Below are positions 21,206 to 33,987 of a stretch of 64,000 bases of DNA, in pieces; within the stretch, counting starts at the first letter, position 1; each line of letters opens with the position of its first letter. A program made the position numbers and the translations under genes. The notes under the pieces are model-generated. The model saw only the letters and a program-made list of their open reading frames with translations. It was not told the DNA's origin and ran no database searches. The DNA comes from Selaginella moellendorffii (Eukaryota; Streptophyta; Lycopodiopsida; Selaginellales; Selaginellaceae), in NCBI RefSeq assembly GCF_000143415.4, contig NW_003314333.1:695207-759206 (forward strand). Reading direction: 5' to 3'.

Positions 21206-23046
21206 ATATGGGGAACAACCTTCTCCAATATCCCTTTTTTAGTCCTCACTAAGTCCCTTTTTGTTCATGGCCATGTTTACCAACACTGCCATTGAGTCAA
21301 GGCCTACAGGCCCAAACACTAAGTCCCACTGTTCTTTAGAACTTCCTCAACATGTGGCTATATCCTTAGTCACTACACCAGAGGACTTCTCCTCTTTCTT
21401 TCCATAGTTTGAGACTTCGGGATAACATTTCGAAACACCGTAGCCTTACGCGAACTTACTCTCCCCACCTTCCACCTTTGGGTGCTCTAGCCATGGGGCT
21501 AGAGCGAGATTTTGTTGAGCCATGCCAAGTATCCAAGTAACCCACGCTTGGACTGGGATCATCGACCATTTGATCTCCCAGGGGAGCTAGTTCCAGCTCT
21601 TGAACACTTCACCAAGCTACCCCGCTTGTCTGTTTGTATTCACTTTAACTTTGAACTCTTCAATAGAGATATCATCACCCAAGACATGGGCATAGCCTTC
21701 TTAGGTCACATTGGCCTTTCCTAACTAAATTGGCTCCACTAGGGCTTAACCCCCACACTCTCCCTACTATACTTTTAGAACCCCCTGCAGCCCCCCTTTG
21801 GAGGACGATTGCTTTGGGCTTTCACCCAACAGCCTGTATTAGTATTTGGACTTAGAGTCGGGCTGGGACTCAGACTCAAACTCGAATGCAGACTTGGACT
21901 CGGTCTCAGACTCGGACTCGGTCTCGGTCTCAAACTCCATCTTGGGTCCATCCCAGACTCCATCTCAGACCCATCCCAGACTCCATTTTGGACTCCATCT
22001 TGAATCCATTCTGGACTCCATCTTGAGTCCATCTTGGACTCCATCTCGGGTCCATTTTAGACTCCATTTTGGACTCTATCTCGGGTCCATCTTGGGTCCA
22101 CCTTGGACTCCTTCTCGGACTCTATTTCAAACTCCTTCTTGGACACTTTCATGTATCATGTGTTGGTCCTCTTGTGTCCCTTTTCTAGAGACTTACTTAT
22201 TGTTCGCTTCATACTTGTTCCTCAAGCACTTTGTTGGGAGTTCCACTCCCACTCTTGACCTTTCAAGTCGGAGCTTTTAGTCCAAACATATTATGCTTGT
22301 TTAGCTTTTGCTTTGGCCACCACTATGTGGTGCCCTTTTGGCTCCACTTTGGGGCTTAGGGATTTGTATTTCACAACTCCACCACCTATAGACGAAGTTT
22401 AATGTCCTCATCAAAAGATAAACTATTTTATAAAGTAATATTAACATGTATTACCCTTTCCATCCTTGGCACCTAGCCTAATGGTTTGACACCGAAGGCT
22501 CACCATGCCTTGTCCATCCTCTAAAGAGCATAAGCTTTCCAACTTAAAAGACTCATTTGACCATTTGTGGTGGTTCTCTCTTTGTATTGGTTTAGTTCTC
22601 ATTAAACCTGTTAGAGATACCTTTTCTATCTCAATTTCACTACTCATTCTTGAGTAATTTTAGTTCCCATTGATATAACCTTTGCATTTTGGAACTTTTA
22701 ATTTTGACTTCTCGGAGTCAATTTCGTGGGTATCTCTAACACCTTGTATTACACATTTTGTGCAACTCCACTTCCCCATCTTAGGAAGTTCTTTACTCAA
22801 GGGCACCATCATCCTCTTTTCTATTTTGTACTACCTTTGGCACTACGTTCTAGTTATTATAATTTATGCTAGGGCTTTCCACAGCCCTATCATTTGGCTA
22901 CTGCTCCCTCCCTTGGAATTTCCACCTTCACCAAATCAGAGCAATTAGGAATCTATCTTTGGAAACACATTGCCTTCCCACAATCCGTTAGAATCCAACA
23001 CATTAGTGTTCCTAGCCTAACTTTGCCATTTGGGTTCTGTCCCATG
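21206..23046 (-). mobile_element. Truncated old LARD copy
   Basis: LTR sequence from about 21206 to 22375 (the first 500 or so bases of the LTR are missing), then internal sequence to about 23046, in minus orientation. The array is present but decayed at about 21850-22140. The left junction is with gypsy pol, and the right junction (ATTCCCATG / TTACATG) is with TRIM-B sequence. Open frames such as 21846-22280 (+) derive from the array. Confidence 0.8.
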
Positions 23047-23661
23047 ATTCCCATGTTACATGTGGTATCAAAATAAATGATATGGGTTCGATTGCCATTG
23101 ATTAATGGCTACTTAAAATATATACCCTTGAGTAAAGTATATTCTTACCCCTAAATTTGAAATCGTATGTATTAAGCATCCATGAGTATGTCCTTTGTTT
23201 TATAGAGCACCTATGGATGAAGGTATCCACTCAAGACTACAGTACAAGTGGATGATTAGTTGTCTCACATAGAATAACTAATCTACATAATGGAAGAATT
23301 AGTAAATTCAGTGCAAAAATAAAAGTGTTAGTTCCCTTTGGTTCAATAATGGTTGTTAGTTAGTAATTAATAAAGACAATAACTAGTTTACACAATGAAA
23401 TGATTGGTAAATTTAATGCGGAAATAGAAGTGTTAGTTCCTCTTGACTTAATAATAGTTGTTAATCAGTAGTTAATAAAGACTTTGACATCTCTGAAGTG
23501 GGGGTGAGTGTAGCACATATGATTATGGGATGAAATTTAGATATACTATCACCATAAATCCTTAGAACCTTGGGGGATAAATAGGGATAAAATAGCCATT
23601 AAAAGCTTTTTCATCAAGTAATTATGCCTTTTCCAATTAGCTTAAGGGGGGGTGCATTACA
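23047..23661 (+). mobile_element. TRIM-B: internal region and 3' LTR
   Basis: TTACA (end of a 5' LTR) at 23050 is followed by TGGTATCAAAA, a primer-site-like sequence. A roughly 450-bp internal part contains two tandem copies of about 102 bp (23278-23380 and 23381-23485). A purine-rich AAGTGGGGGTGAG then precedes the 3' LTR at 23509-23661 (TGTAGCAC...GCATTACA). The 5' LTR is missing here but a matching one sits at 15569-15730. There is no coding capacity. The sequence GGGTTCGATTGCC at about 23086 is T-arm-like. Confidence 0.65.
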
Positions 23662-23885
23662 CTCACATAGAGCTATAATGTTTCAAAATGTCGTCCCAAA
23701 GCCTTGGATTGTGAAAAAGAAGAAAAGCAATCCTCTTGTGTTATAGTGAGGAAGTTGCAAAGCCAATGGGATTTAGTGATCGTGCCTTTAGGCCCTAACG
23801 TAGTGGTGGTATTGGTGAGCATTGTTGTGGATAGAAAAGGACTTAATAAGGACCGAAAAAGGGATATTTGGGGTGGGGATAATTA
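23662..23885 (+). mobile_element. LARD LTR fragment, continuation of the 13325-15568 relic
   Basis: It starts at CTCACATAG and aligns with the LARD-2 3' LTR from the CTCGCATAAGG position on (about 42235-42480). It lines up exactly with where the LTR at 15568 breaks off. The 63-codon frame 23704-23895 is read through this LTR and is not a gene. Confidence 0.7.
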
Positions 23886-24383
23886 TAATTTTTAAGATGG
23901 GGAATGATTTTCTTTTAAGCCATTCCTATATTGAAGATTCCAACTTTCCAAGAAGCTTATGGACAAAAAAATATAATAATGACTATAATTTTTCTTAGTA
24001 GTTTATATACTAAGTTTTAGTTTTGAGAATGAAGTTTATTTTTTATTTTTATTTTTATTTATTACTAGTCATTCCAATACTCTAAATTATTGAAATATTA
24101 GTCTTGAAAATGAGACTTCATAATCATAGCTTATGAATAGATAAACTTCTAGAATTTTAAACAACTCCCATAAACTCCCATAAGCACCTAGTGGGGATTC
24201 ACAAATACACACCTAGTAGGGATTCACCACAAGGATATACCTTGCTCTTCTTATATGGGAGGATTGTGAAATAGAATTTTTCATATGAATTAATATATAA
24301 ATTACAAATACCATAGAAAGTTTTATAAAGTAGATTTATTAGTGCCTTTTACCATATTGTTCATTTCTTCATTTTTTTTACTC
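23886..24383. repeat. AT-rich region with family E repeat
   Basis: No gene. About 24170-24375 (from AACTCCCATAAACTCC to TTCATTTCTTC) is repeated at 26405-26620 with moderate divergence. Its ends and type are unclear. Confidence 0.5.
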
Positions 24384-24890
24384 TAAACTATTATTTTGGA
24401 CATACTAAGAGCATTTTTATCAATAGTGATAATGGTTATCACATTCCTAGATAGGTAATAAAAACTAGGACCAAGGTTTTGAAACTATGATCTAGATACA
24501 AGATCAAAGTCACTTGGTTTGAAGTAAAGAAAGTCAGCAAACCAACATGTGTGACTTTATGTCAAGGTCTTTTATAAAATTAAGAATAAATAAAAGATAC
24601 TATAGAATATTTTTCATTACTTTTGTATTCATATGTATGAACATATAGGGATGAATTCTTCTTGCCCTTCTCTTCTTACTCACTCATCAAAAAGATTGTC
24701 CCATATTAAAAACAAGCCAAAGTTTCCTCACCAGCAAATGCTCTTGTCGAGCTCCACTTCCTCTCTCAATCAGGCACAGAAAGAAGCTTGAAGTGGTAAT
24801 CATGCAATCTCAACATCCCTAGTCCTACCCACAATACTAATTAATGTGTTGTGTGTGCTATACCAAGGTGTCAATAGCAAGTACTCTAGT
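24384..24890. repeat. 507-bp dispersed repeat D, copy 1
   Basis: Matches 30603-31109 over the whole length, in direct orientation and with high identity. It begins TAAACTATTATTTTGG and ends in ...CTCTAGT. There are no terminal repeats, target duplication or open frame. It may be part of an LTR (it contains a possible leader-like CT-rich stretch) or an independent element. Confidence 0.7.
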
Positions 24891-24956
24891 ATATTCATAA
24901 TCATAGCTTATGAATAGGAGAACTTCTAGAATTTTAAATTATCATTTATACATATA

Positions 24957-25486
24957 TGTAATATATGTGATTATAGGATGAGATTTAGATATACTATCAC
25001 CACAGATCTTTAGAACTTTAGGGGATAAGTGGGGATAAAATAGCCATTAAGGGCTTTCTCATTTAGCAATTGCCCCTTTTCCAATTAGTTTAAGAGGAGA
25101 GAGATAGGGTGCATTACATATGGTATGTGGTATTGATTAATGGCTATTTATATTCCTACCCCTAAATTTGAAATCATATATATTAGGCCACCATGCATAT
25201 ATCTTTCCTTTGTATAGACAAAAGTATCCACCATGAGAGTGTGGTATAGGTGGATGATTAGTTGCCTTGCATGGAATGGAATAAAAGGATTAGTAAATTT
25301 AGTGTGGAAATAAAGGTATTAGTTCCTCTTAGCTCAGTAGGGGTTGTTAATAAATAGTCAAAGAGGACATTGATATCTCCAGAGAGGAAGGTGAGTGTAA
25401 CATACATGATCATGAGATGAGATTTAGATATACTTTCACTGTGGATCTTTAAAACCTTAGGGGATGAATGAGGATAAAATAGCCAT
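24957..25486 (+). mobile_element. TRIM-B, second copy
   Basis: 5' LTR 24957-25118 (TGTAATAT...GCATTACA), internal region 25119-25395 and 3' LTR from 25396, truncated near 25486. The primer-site region reads TGTGGTATT and the 3' LTR is preceded by GGAAGGTGAG. The internal region is shorter than in the 23047 copy because the 102-bp tandem duplication is single here. Confidence 0.65.
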
Positions 25487-25901
25487 TTCTAGAGTTGTTT
25501 CCTTGCCGGTGGTCTAGACTAAAGTATGCATCAATGAGGATGTTGATCTTCCCTAAAGAGGGGAGAGTGTCACGAATATAACTTTGGGTTAACTGCCTTT
25601 TTATAATAGTTTATCTAAACCTTACTTTCTTTACTCATGAGGGTTGGGGCCTCTAGCTTTTCTCTCTATGTCCCTACAGACAATGTTTCGTTGGATTAAC
25701 ACAAGACCGTGACATGTGAATAACTCCAGTGAAAATCTTTGACAAGAACAATCAACTATCCTAGATGATAGTCAATCATCGTTAATGATTGCTAGATGCA
25801 AAAACCTACTTGAAAATTTTAAATTATGCCTCCCCTTTGTCATTTTCTTAGAACTATAAGAAATATCAATCATTTTGATAAGAATTTTAATAAAAGGCTT
25901 T
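25487..25901 (+). repeat. Family C remnant and AT-rich sequence
   Basis: About 25487-25700 matches 4620-4750 and 4360-4450 (TTTCTAGAGTTGTTTC, AGTATGCATCAATGAGG and the CTTTTCTCTCTATGT stretch). It joins directly to the broken TRIM-B LTR. No coding sequence was seen. Confidence 0.5.
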
Positions 25902-26096
25902 TGTAAACTCATGAGTTTGGACTTCCCAGGAGGTCACCCAACCCAATACTATTCAAACCCAAGGACATTTAACCCTAAATATCCTAAGACCCTTAACCAA
26001 TTAGAAAAAAGGGTGCACTCTTATTCATGAGCCCTTTCACTCTATATTTGAACCCCTATGAATCGTCTCTTAAGTCATTCCCTTTGGTTGCTTATA
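25902..26096 (-). mobile_element. TRIM-A solo LTR
   Basis: A 195-bp solo LTR in minus orientation, from TGTAAACTCATGAG to GGTTGCTTATA. It is flanked by the perfect 5-bp target duplication GCTTT (25897-25901 and 26097-26101). It resembles the LTRs of the complete TRIM at 36854-37446. It seems to split a TRIM-B LTR, because TRIM-B LTR sequence continues at 26097-26165. Confidence 0.9.
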
Positions 26097-26631
26097 GCTT
26101 TCTCATCAAGAAATTGCCCCTTTTTTAGTTGGTTTAAAGGGAGAGAAATAAGGTGCACTACAATATGCTAAATTATTTATCATTTTGATAAAAACCTACT
26201 TGACTATATATATATTCTTTCTACCCTTGTGCCAACTTTTTAGTGAAATAGAATGTAGGGAAATATAGACCCTATTATAGTGGCAGAGCATGTCATAAAT
26301 ATATAGGCATTCTCTTGTGCAAAATTATCTTTTAGTTTTGGATATATATATAGACTTGATTTTTTATATGATATTACTTTTGAGTCTTTTGAAAGATTTT
26401 GATTTCTATTATTATTCACGAACTCCCATAAATTCCTAGTGGGGATTCACGACAAAAACATACTTTACTCTTCTTATATGGGAGGATTGCAACATATATA
26501 AGCAAGTAGAGTTTTTTATATGAATTAATATATAAATTATAAATACCATAGAAAGTTTTATCAAGTAAGTTTATTAGTGTTTTTTGGCATATTATTCATT
26601 TCTTCATTTCTATTATATTGTAGTGCATATG
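26097..26631. repeat. TRIM-B LTR tail, AT-rich sequence and family E repeat copy 2
   Basis: 26097-26165 is the tail of a TRIM-B LTR. 26405-26620 is a second copy of the family E repeat seen at 24170-24375. No gene was found. Confidence 0.5.
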
Positions 26632-29600
26632 GTTTTTACACTTTATCCTATAATGATTTATCATAGAATAACCACGAAGTGGAACATAAACCCTCCATAT
26701 GCCACATGCCACATGTCCAAGGACAGTGGAGTGCAACTCAAGTTTTAAGGTCTTGGGTCAGTGAATAAACAGAGCCAAACTCCTAATAGAGCCAAAGAGT
26801 GAAGGAAGTGGAGCATGGTGTCATTCCAATCTTAATATCAACAATGTCACCAACAAGGCGTTATTTTAATACCATTAACATTAAAACAAAGTTAGTAGAA
26901 AGTAAGAGTGAATCACCACTCAAAACTTTTTAGTAACCAAACTAACCAAAGTCAAAGTTACCTTATTTAGTATCCGAAACTAAAGCTTTAATAAATCTCA
27001 GTTACAAATAACATATCATCAAAGAGTGATTTATCACGTCCAAGACTCAATGTAATCCTATAGTATGGACTAAATGCAGCTAAATGATATCATCAAATGT
27101 AGAGTTGATACGCTAATATGGGGAAACTATATAAGTTTAATGACATAATCCTCTATAACACCATCTGGTAAAGAAGCCCATTGTTGATAAATCTTCATCG
27201 AGTAAAACAAGTGTCAAAACTCTTTGATGAAGTTTACAAGCAATCACTAGTCACAAATCAATCAACAATTATTTTTCAACTTGCCTCACAAAACCTAAAC
27301 ACTAAACTCACATTATTGAATCATATACTTGCCTAACAAAAAGATAACACCCCAAGTACAAGATATAAGAACATGGATAAACACATACTAAATGACTACT
27401 CAAATCCAATCGTATAACAATAAGCTCACTAATATATCTAGCCAACAACTATGAGCATGCCTTGAAGAGGCTAGCTATACTTGATCAACATTCAGTTGAA
27501 ATTAAAGTGAAAATTATTAGATGTATTCATATAATACACAACCTCCTCATAGATAAAGCTATAGTATGGGTACTAACACCTCAACCTTAAACAATTAAGT
27601 TGGATATCACTATCCTCAACCAAGATGAAGAGCCACCAAAACCAAGTCAAGATTAGTAAGAGCTCACTACTTTTATATAGAGTTTTAACAAAATGCAAGA
27701 TGCAACTTACCACCAAGCATAATACTATAAAAGAAAAACACAAGGGTCATCTTTCTAGAAAATTGCAATGGCCATTTTCTTACACTAATTCCAGATTCTA
27801 TCCAATTTAATTGCCTTATCCCCAAAAAGCTAACACTCCTTTTAGGCCACATTATACAAACTACCTACTATGGTCTAAGCTAACCAAAATTAACTCTAAC
27901 CCTTTCACTAATTTGTATTGACTTACAAAATGAAATAATTTTTGGGCAAAATGATCAATAGATTAGCTATTGGAAAAATCTAAGAAAATTTATAGAAAAT
28001 TTTCCTCAGTCTAGGAATATAAATTCTCAAGACTTAACCAATTTCTTCATACCAACAACTTCACATAGGTTCACCTCAACATAAATTTTTCATAACCCAA
28101 TATTTTGCCCATATTTTTAGCATGCAACATCAACATCCACAAAATGCAAAATGAATATCCAAAACTCAATTATGAAAACTATATCTTTAGATATCCATAT
28201 TGCATTAACACTCTTCTTTAATCACCTTCAAAATCCAATATAAAGCTAAAACACTAACAAGAAAAATGACATGGAAAATCAAACTTTAAGAAAAATTCCT
28301 CATCACATAATATAACAATGCCACCCCCACTAGCACAAGTGCTAATAAAGTTAATATTTCAACTTCACATGTTTTCCATCCAACAATCTACTTCAAGTGC
28401 TAATAGATAAATCGACAAGCCATAACAAATAAATGCTATAACCCTTTTTAACACTTAATGGGTAAATTCTCAAGGACCAAAGTACCAACTCAAGCTTAGC
28501 ATAATGGACCACCATTAAGAACTAAGTCAAATCTACTTCAATGTTATTATTTGCAAGTAGACTAATTTCATATCAACCACTTTGGAGTTATTCATTATCT
28601 ATCTAAGCAACTTTATAACATATTGCTCATGATCATATAAATATGATATGGAAATCATAATGATTTGATTATCAATTGAGTAATACCACGAGTAAGTCCA
28701 AATTATTACTTTAAATGTTTATGTGAGTATTAAATACCAACTTTATTTGATAAAATGCAGCATAAATGCCACACCCCACCAATAGAGATTTACAACACTG
28801 AACATCACTAACTTTGTTCACAACATAGACAAGCTTATGTGACACTCTTTTTGGCCAAACTCAAAACTAATCCTACACCAAACTACTCAAGGAACAATAG
28901 CAAGATTCCCCAGAAAAGAATTGAGCATTATAACCCAAGTCTTTAATAGCAAGCCTAGATAAAATGGTTTAGCATTTCACCACTATCCATCCCATAACTC
29001 ATCACTTGTAAGTCCATTATTTCTAACATGCATTAAGATAGGGACTCTTGATTGTATGATATAAATATGAGCAATGAGTTACACTTTGTTACAAATCATT
29101 TCTCAAAGAAGAGAAAATGATTTACATATTTGATACTTTGTCCTTGATAACTCTTTTTTTGAACTTGACTAAATTTCACTGTAAGGATTAATCTATTTTT
29201 TCAAGTAATCATTACTACACTATTTTATAAACTTTTCTTGGATTGGATTGTAGGCAGTGCAAACACAAGCTTCTTGATTGATCCACTTATAATCTTGCCT
29301 AGGAAGGATTTACTAATGTTGTGTTAAATAGCTATAGATCAGCCTATTTGCCACTCATAGCAAACCCAAGGGAAGTTTATGGAACAACTTATAAACCATC
29401 GATACGCTAATATTAATCCCAAGCGCAAACTTGTGCAAACAAAACATCTCAATCCATTTTATGAGTCCAAGCATAAGCTCACATAATATGGTACTAGAGG
29501 TAACTAAAATCTATACCCAAGGAATGAATGTGAAGTTTTTGCACCAAAATGTGTACCCACTCAGATTATTGTTTTCATCTTTGCATATGTAACGACACTA

Positions 29601-30602
29601 GTTGCCTAATCTTAGTAGATAGTACTCACTAAGACTCATCCTTTGATACCAAATGTAGCACAAATGGTTTTCACCCTTTATTCTAGAGTGATTTACTATA
29701 GGATAACCACGAATTAGAACTTAAACCCTTTATATACCATATGTCACATGCCATGTGCCACATGCCACATGTCCGAGGACAATGGAGTAAAACTTGAGTT
29801 TAAGGGCCTTAGGCCACTAAATGAAGGAACAAAGTCAAAATCTTAAGTATAGAGTTAAGGATTGAAGGAAGTGAAGTATAGAACGATTCCCAAATATACA
29901 ACTTAAGGAGTGAAGGGACAAAAGTATGGAGTGACATTGAAACAATTTTAGAGGTTTTAGCACCCTAATGCTATAATTAATATGCAAAACGGAGCCAAAT
30001 AGAGTTTGGTGCTATTTTAGTATACCAGTGGTATAACGTAAGGATATAGGTACTCCACCAACTAATATGCTTTAGGCTTTCACCCTTAGTCACCTTTAGT
30101 ACCAAAAGTTAGTCTTTGAGAATAATGAAAACTTACTAAATATGGAATGGAATTTTAATATAAAATGAACACCATTATATTCAGAACAATCTCTACATTC
30201 TATTGATATACTAAATTAGCAAATCTAGATATTTTCCATAAATAGCCAATGGAACTAAACAAAACTAATACAAGGGGCATGATAGCAAGAGTATTTTGGC
30301 GGACACAGTAAACTATCATCTATCCAATATTGAGGGTTCCTAACACTAGCAAGTGCAAAGTAATGAATGAGTTTCTCTAACCAGGTTAAATATGCTTGAC
30401 TAATAGCATTTATGAATTCCATCCTTATACTCATTTGATCAAGTGCACATGCGAAGATCAGTTTCTCAATTAGCTTGAGTGGAGATTGAAAAAAGGTCCA
30501 GCAATGCCGATCTCCTACCTTCATGGCAATAAAGAAAGAATATCTGAAAGGATTAGCTGATAGATAACTTTTGATACCTACAGTCATATTTGTGACATAC
30601 AC
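26632..30602 (-). mobile_element. Family F retroelement, minus copy
   Basis: A presumed 5' LTR occupies about 30602-29654 (the plus strand shows ATGTAGCACAAATGG at its inner edge). It is followed inward by a Met-type primer site (TTGGTATCAAAGG on the minus strand, near 29641-29653). The AT-rich internal region is 26828-29653. A 3' LTR remnant of about 195 bp lies at 26632-26827 (TGTAGTGCATATGG). The internal part matches 644-1240 in the opposite orientation. No pol domain was recognised, and frames are short and broken. The 115-codon frame 30255-30602 (-) is shared, in decayed form, with 4870-5090 (+) but has no known motif. Confidence 0.55.
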
Positions 30603-31109
30603 TAAACTATTATTTTGGACATAATAGGAGCATTTTTATCAATAATGATAATGATTATCACATTCCCAGATAAGTAATAAAGACTAGGACCAAGGTTTTG
30701 AAACTATGATCTAGATACAAAATCAAAGTCACTTGGTTTGACATAAAGAAAGTCAGCAAACCAACATGCATGACTTTATATCAAGGTCTTTTATAAAGTT
30801 AAGAATAAATAAAAGATACTATAGAATATTTTCATTACTTTTCTATTCATATATGTGAACATATAGGGATGAATTCTTCTTGCCCTTCTCTTCTTACTCA
30901 CTCATCAAAAAGATTGTCCCATATTGGAAACAAGCCAAAGTTTCCTCACCATCAAATGCTCTTACCAAGCTCCTCTTCCTCTCTTAGCTAGGCACAGAAA
31001 GAAGCTTGAAGTGGTAATCATGCAATCTCAACATCCCTAGTCCTACCCACAATACTGATTGATGTGTTGTGTGTGCTATGCCAAGGTGTCAACAACATAT
31101 GCTCTAGTT
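30603..31109. repeat. 507-bp dispersed repeat D, copy 2
   Basis: A direct-orientation copy of 24384-24890, abutting the family F LTR at 30602/30603. Confidence 0.7.
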
Positions 31110-31512
31110 GGATTTGCAGGAAATATGATGACAACACATATTTAGTAATCCAAACCGATCATGACTAATAGATAGATAATGGTTTCATTCAGTCCCAAGT
31201 CAGATAAGGTGACAAAGTTGATCTTTGGATCATATCCTAGATGCCTCTAGTAGACTAATATATAACTATGACTTGCTTACAATCATCTTATTACTATTGA
31301 CTACTGTGTCAAGAAAAGCAAAGCATGTAAAAGGATGAGGTAGAGAATTTGCCATCTTGGACTCCCTCTTAAATCAGTAACTTAACAATGAATAGTTTCT
31401 GTGGGAACACACAAACTATCTTGAAAAACTAGCATCTGTAAGAAATTTAAAAACTCCTATTTAAAACTGATGTTATAAACTATAGCAATAGAAAATTTAT
31501 TAGTTTTTTGAG
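31110..31512. other. No gene seen
   Basis: AT-rich sequence without convincing open frames or repeat matches inside the window. Confidence 0.4.
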
Positions 31513-33378
31513 TGCTCAGAATATAAGAATAGGTATATTAATTGGGGTTTAAGCCCTTGCTTATATACAAGAATGGATGGATCAAATTCAGTCCCAAATG
31601 AACAGTCCATATGCTATAGTACTATAATTAGTGTATTACCTAACTTGGGTAATATATGTATATACATATATATATTTATAAACCTTACACCATCCTCCCC
31701 TCCAGAAGATAAAAAGGTGATAATAAGTCAAGTGGAACATCTAGAGCTTCTATTGGGCGATTATAAACTACTACAAGAATCTAAAGCTCCCACAAAATCA
31801 TCAATAAAGTTGCTGATAACCATGACTAAAATAAAATCCAAAGCCATGGTATAAGCATTAGCCAACTATGGAATCTTGATAAATCAGTTGCAACTTTGTA
31901 TGCAGCTCCCAAATGTTCAAACCAACTATCTAACCATAACTTTGAACTAGGGAGGTCAAACTCACTTCATTCGTCCTCCACATTCTCTTTATCCCCTCCT
32001 CGAAAGAAAAAGAGTTTTGAAGCACTAGCTGTATTCGGACTTGCTGCACTCGTCTTCATTCCACCATCTATGTTCGGCCTCACTCCACTATCACATTCAT
32101 TTGGCCTCGCTACGTCGGGGCCGGATGTTCCATTCAGACTCATTATACTTGTCCTCACTCCACAATTTATGTCATTCGTCCTCACTCCACAATCTATGTC
32201 ATTTGTCTTTGCTCCACTACCGTATTTGCTCATCCTCACTCCATCATTAGGGGCGGACTCCCATCCATCCCAAAATAATTATGGAAGAAAAAAAAGTGGA
32301 TAAAAAAGCATTAGAAGAGGAATTTGTAGCAACTGACAATGCAGAAATGGGGAAATCAGAAGAACATGTGCTTGAAACTTGCACAATAGGGAACTTCTTA
32401 TTATAAAATACTTCAGCCACCACAATATAAATAAAAGATTCACACCATTTAACCTCCTTAACACACAACTCAACACTTGAGATGGGAAAATCAATAACAA
32501 CATTCATACTCTTAAGGGAATATATAAACTCCTTAGTAGCAACAGTAAAGTAAAGGCTCTTAGTGGCACTCACAAGTGGGGACTTTGAAACTCTGACCAA
32601 AGTAACTCAACCCTTAGAACAAAAGAATATTCAACACTAGAATTGATCAAAGGCTTTGCCAACGAAACAAAAGCAAAATTCTCAACTTCATGGATACACT
32701 CAATATCTATATTAGTATGAGGAGGACAAAAAACACTCAACTCAACACTGGACTGAAAATGAGAATCATGAGAGTCATAAATGATCAACGTGCTAAGAGA
32801 AGAAAACACTACAGATGAGGAAGAAATACTAAGAACATGAGAATGTGGCTTAAGCCGAGAATAAGAAAAGGTTAGGAAAGAGTAGAAAGGAAAGAAAAAG
32901 GATTAGATGGCAAATTGAAATATTGACACTTACCTCGTGAAATCTCTACATCATCTCCAAATCATCATCACACTCTAAAATCCACTCAAGCTCGTACATG
33001 TCATCTTAACCTACAAATAATAGATAAATAAATTACATTAATTTTTAAAAATATTTATCCCATAAACTTGATCCTTGAACATTCTCCAAGAATTGGACTG
33101 CATCATCTATAGCTTCCTAATCAATATCATGAGCACACTCCACATCAACAGAAGATGGCAAAACACCAAGAACAGAACAAGCTATGTAATCACGTTTCAC
33201 AAAAGTTGGAGATGGAAACACACCAAGGATAGACATAACACCAATATGATCACACCCCACAGCACCAAAAGTTTAATCCAATGGAGTAGTATTAGCAGCC
33301 TTAAGTGACATACTCTTTAATCGATGATGGTGTGGTATAGTAGAAGAAGATAATGCAATGAAAATCAGAAGAAAAAGT
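31513..33378 (-). mobile_element. Family G LTR element, left part
   Basis: A 177-bp LTR at 31513-31689 (TGCTCAG...CCTTACA on the plus strand) is followed by CCATCCTCCCCTCC, the complement of a polypurine tract, so the element points left (minus). The LTR carries CTTGTATATAAGC. The internal sequence to 33378 has minus frames 32809-32570 and 32600-32247, with Ser/Val-rich products of unknown identity, and a short minisatellite of about 27 bp at 32090-32240. The element is interrupted by the Mutator-like insertion and resumes at 44975. Confidence 0.5.
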
Positions 33379-33987
33379 AGATCTAAGGAGTGTGGACCAT
33401 ACTTGAGCTCACGAGTTGAAGAGTTGAGCTCAATTTTCAATTGTAATTTAGTACAAATATTATAAACTTTAAAATTTTAAGGTTATGGCGAACCTAATAA
33501 TTTCATAACTCTCTATATATTATATAGATAAAAATGTTCTAAAGGATACTTCTTGTTCTAATAATTTAAATATTTACTACATGCAATGATAGGGACATTT
33601 GTTAGAATATAAAATAAAATGTTTGCAAAAAGAATATTATTGTTACTTCTTTAAATTTGTACTTTGTGTTTTCTAGCTAGTAAATGTCAGGTTTGTCAGA
33701 ATTTTAAAATTATTAAATTTGAATTAAGATTTTATATAATGCCATATAACCATTTGAAAGGAAAAAAAAAACTATAATGGTACATATGCTCTCACAACAT
33801 ATTGCAACATCACGCACCAGAAAGATTACCATAAAATATTTTTTGAGATGGTAAAGACAAAAATGGAGACTCACAAATACTATAGGCAGTATTGCAAAAA
33901 GAACACTGGCAAGTATATGAAATGAAAAGTGAAATAATAAAATATATTTTTTAATTATGGCAGCTATAGCGGCACTGACAAGACAGA

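Noticed and set aside
15731-23046. Helitron as the carrier of the gene block
   Set aside because: No TC start, CTRR end with hairpin or A/T insertion context was visible at the junctions.
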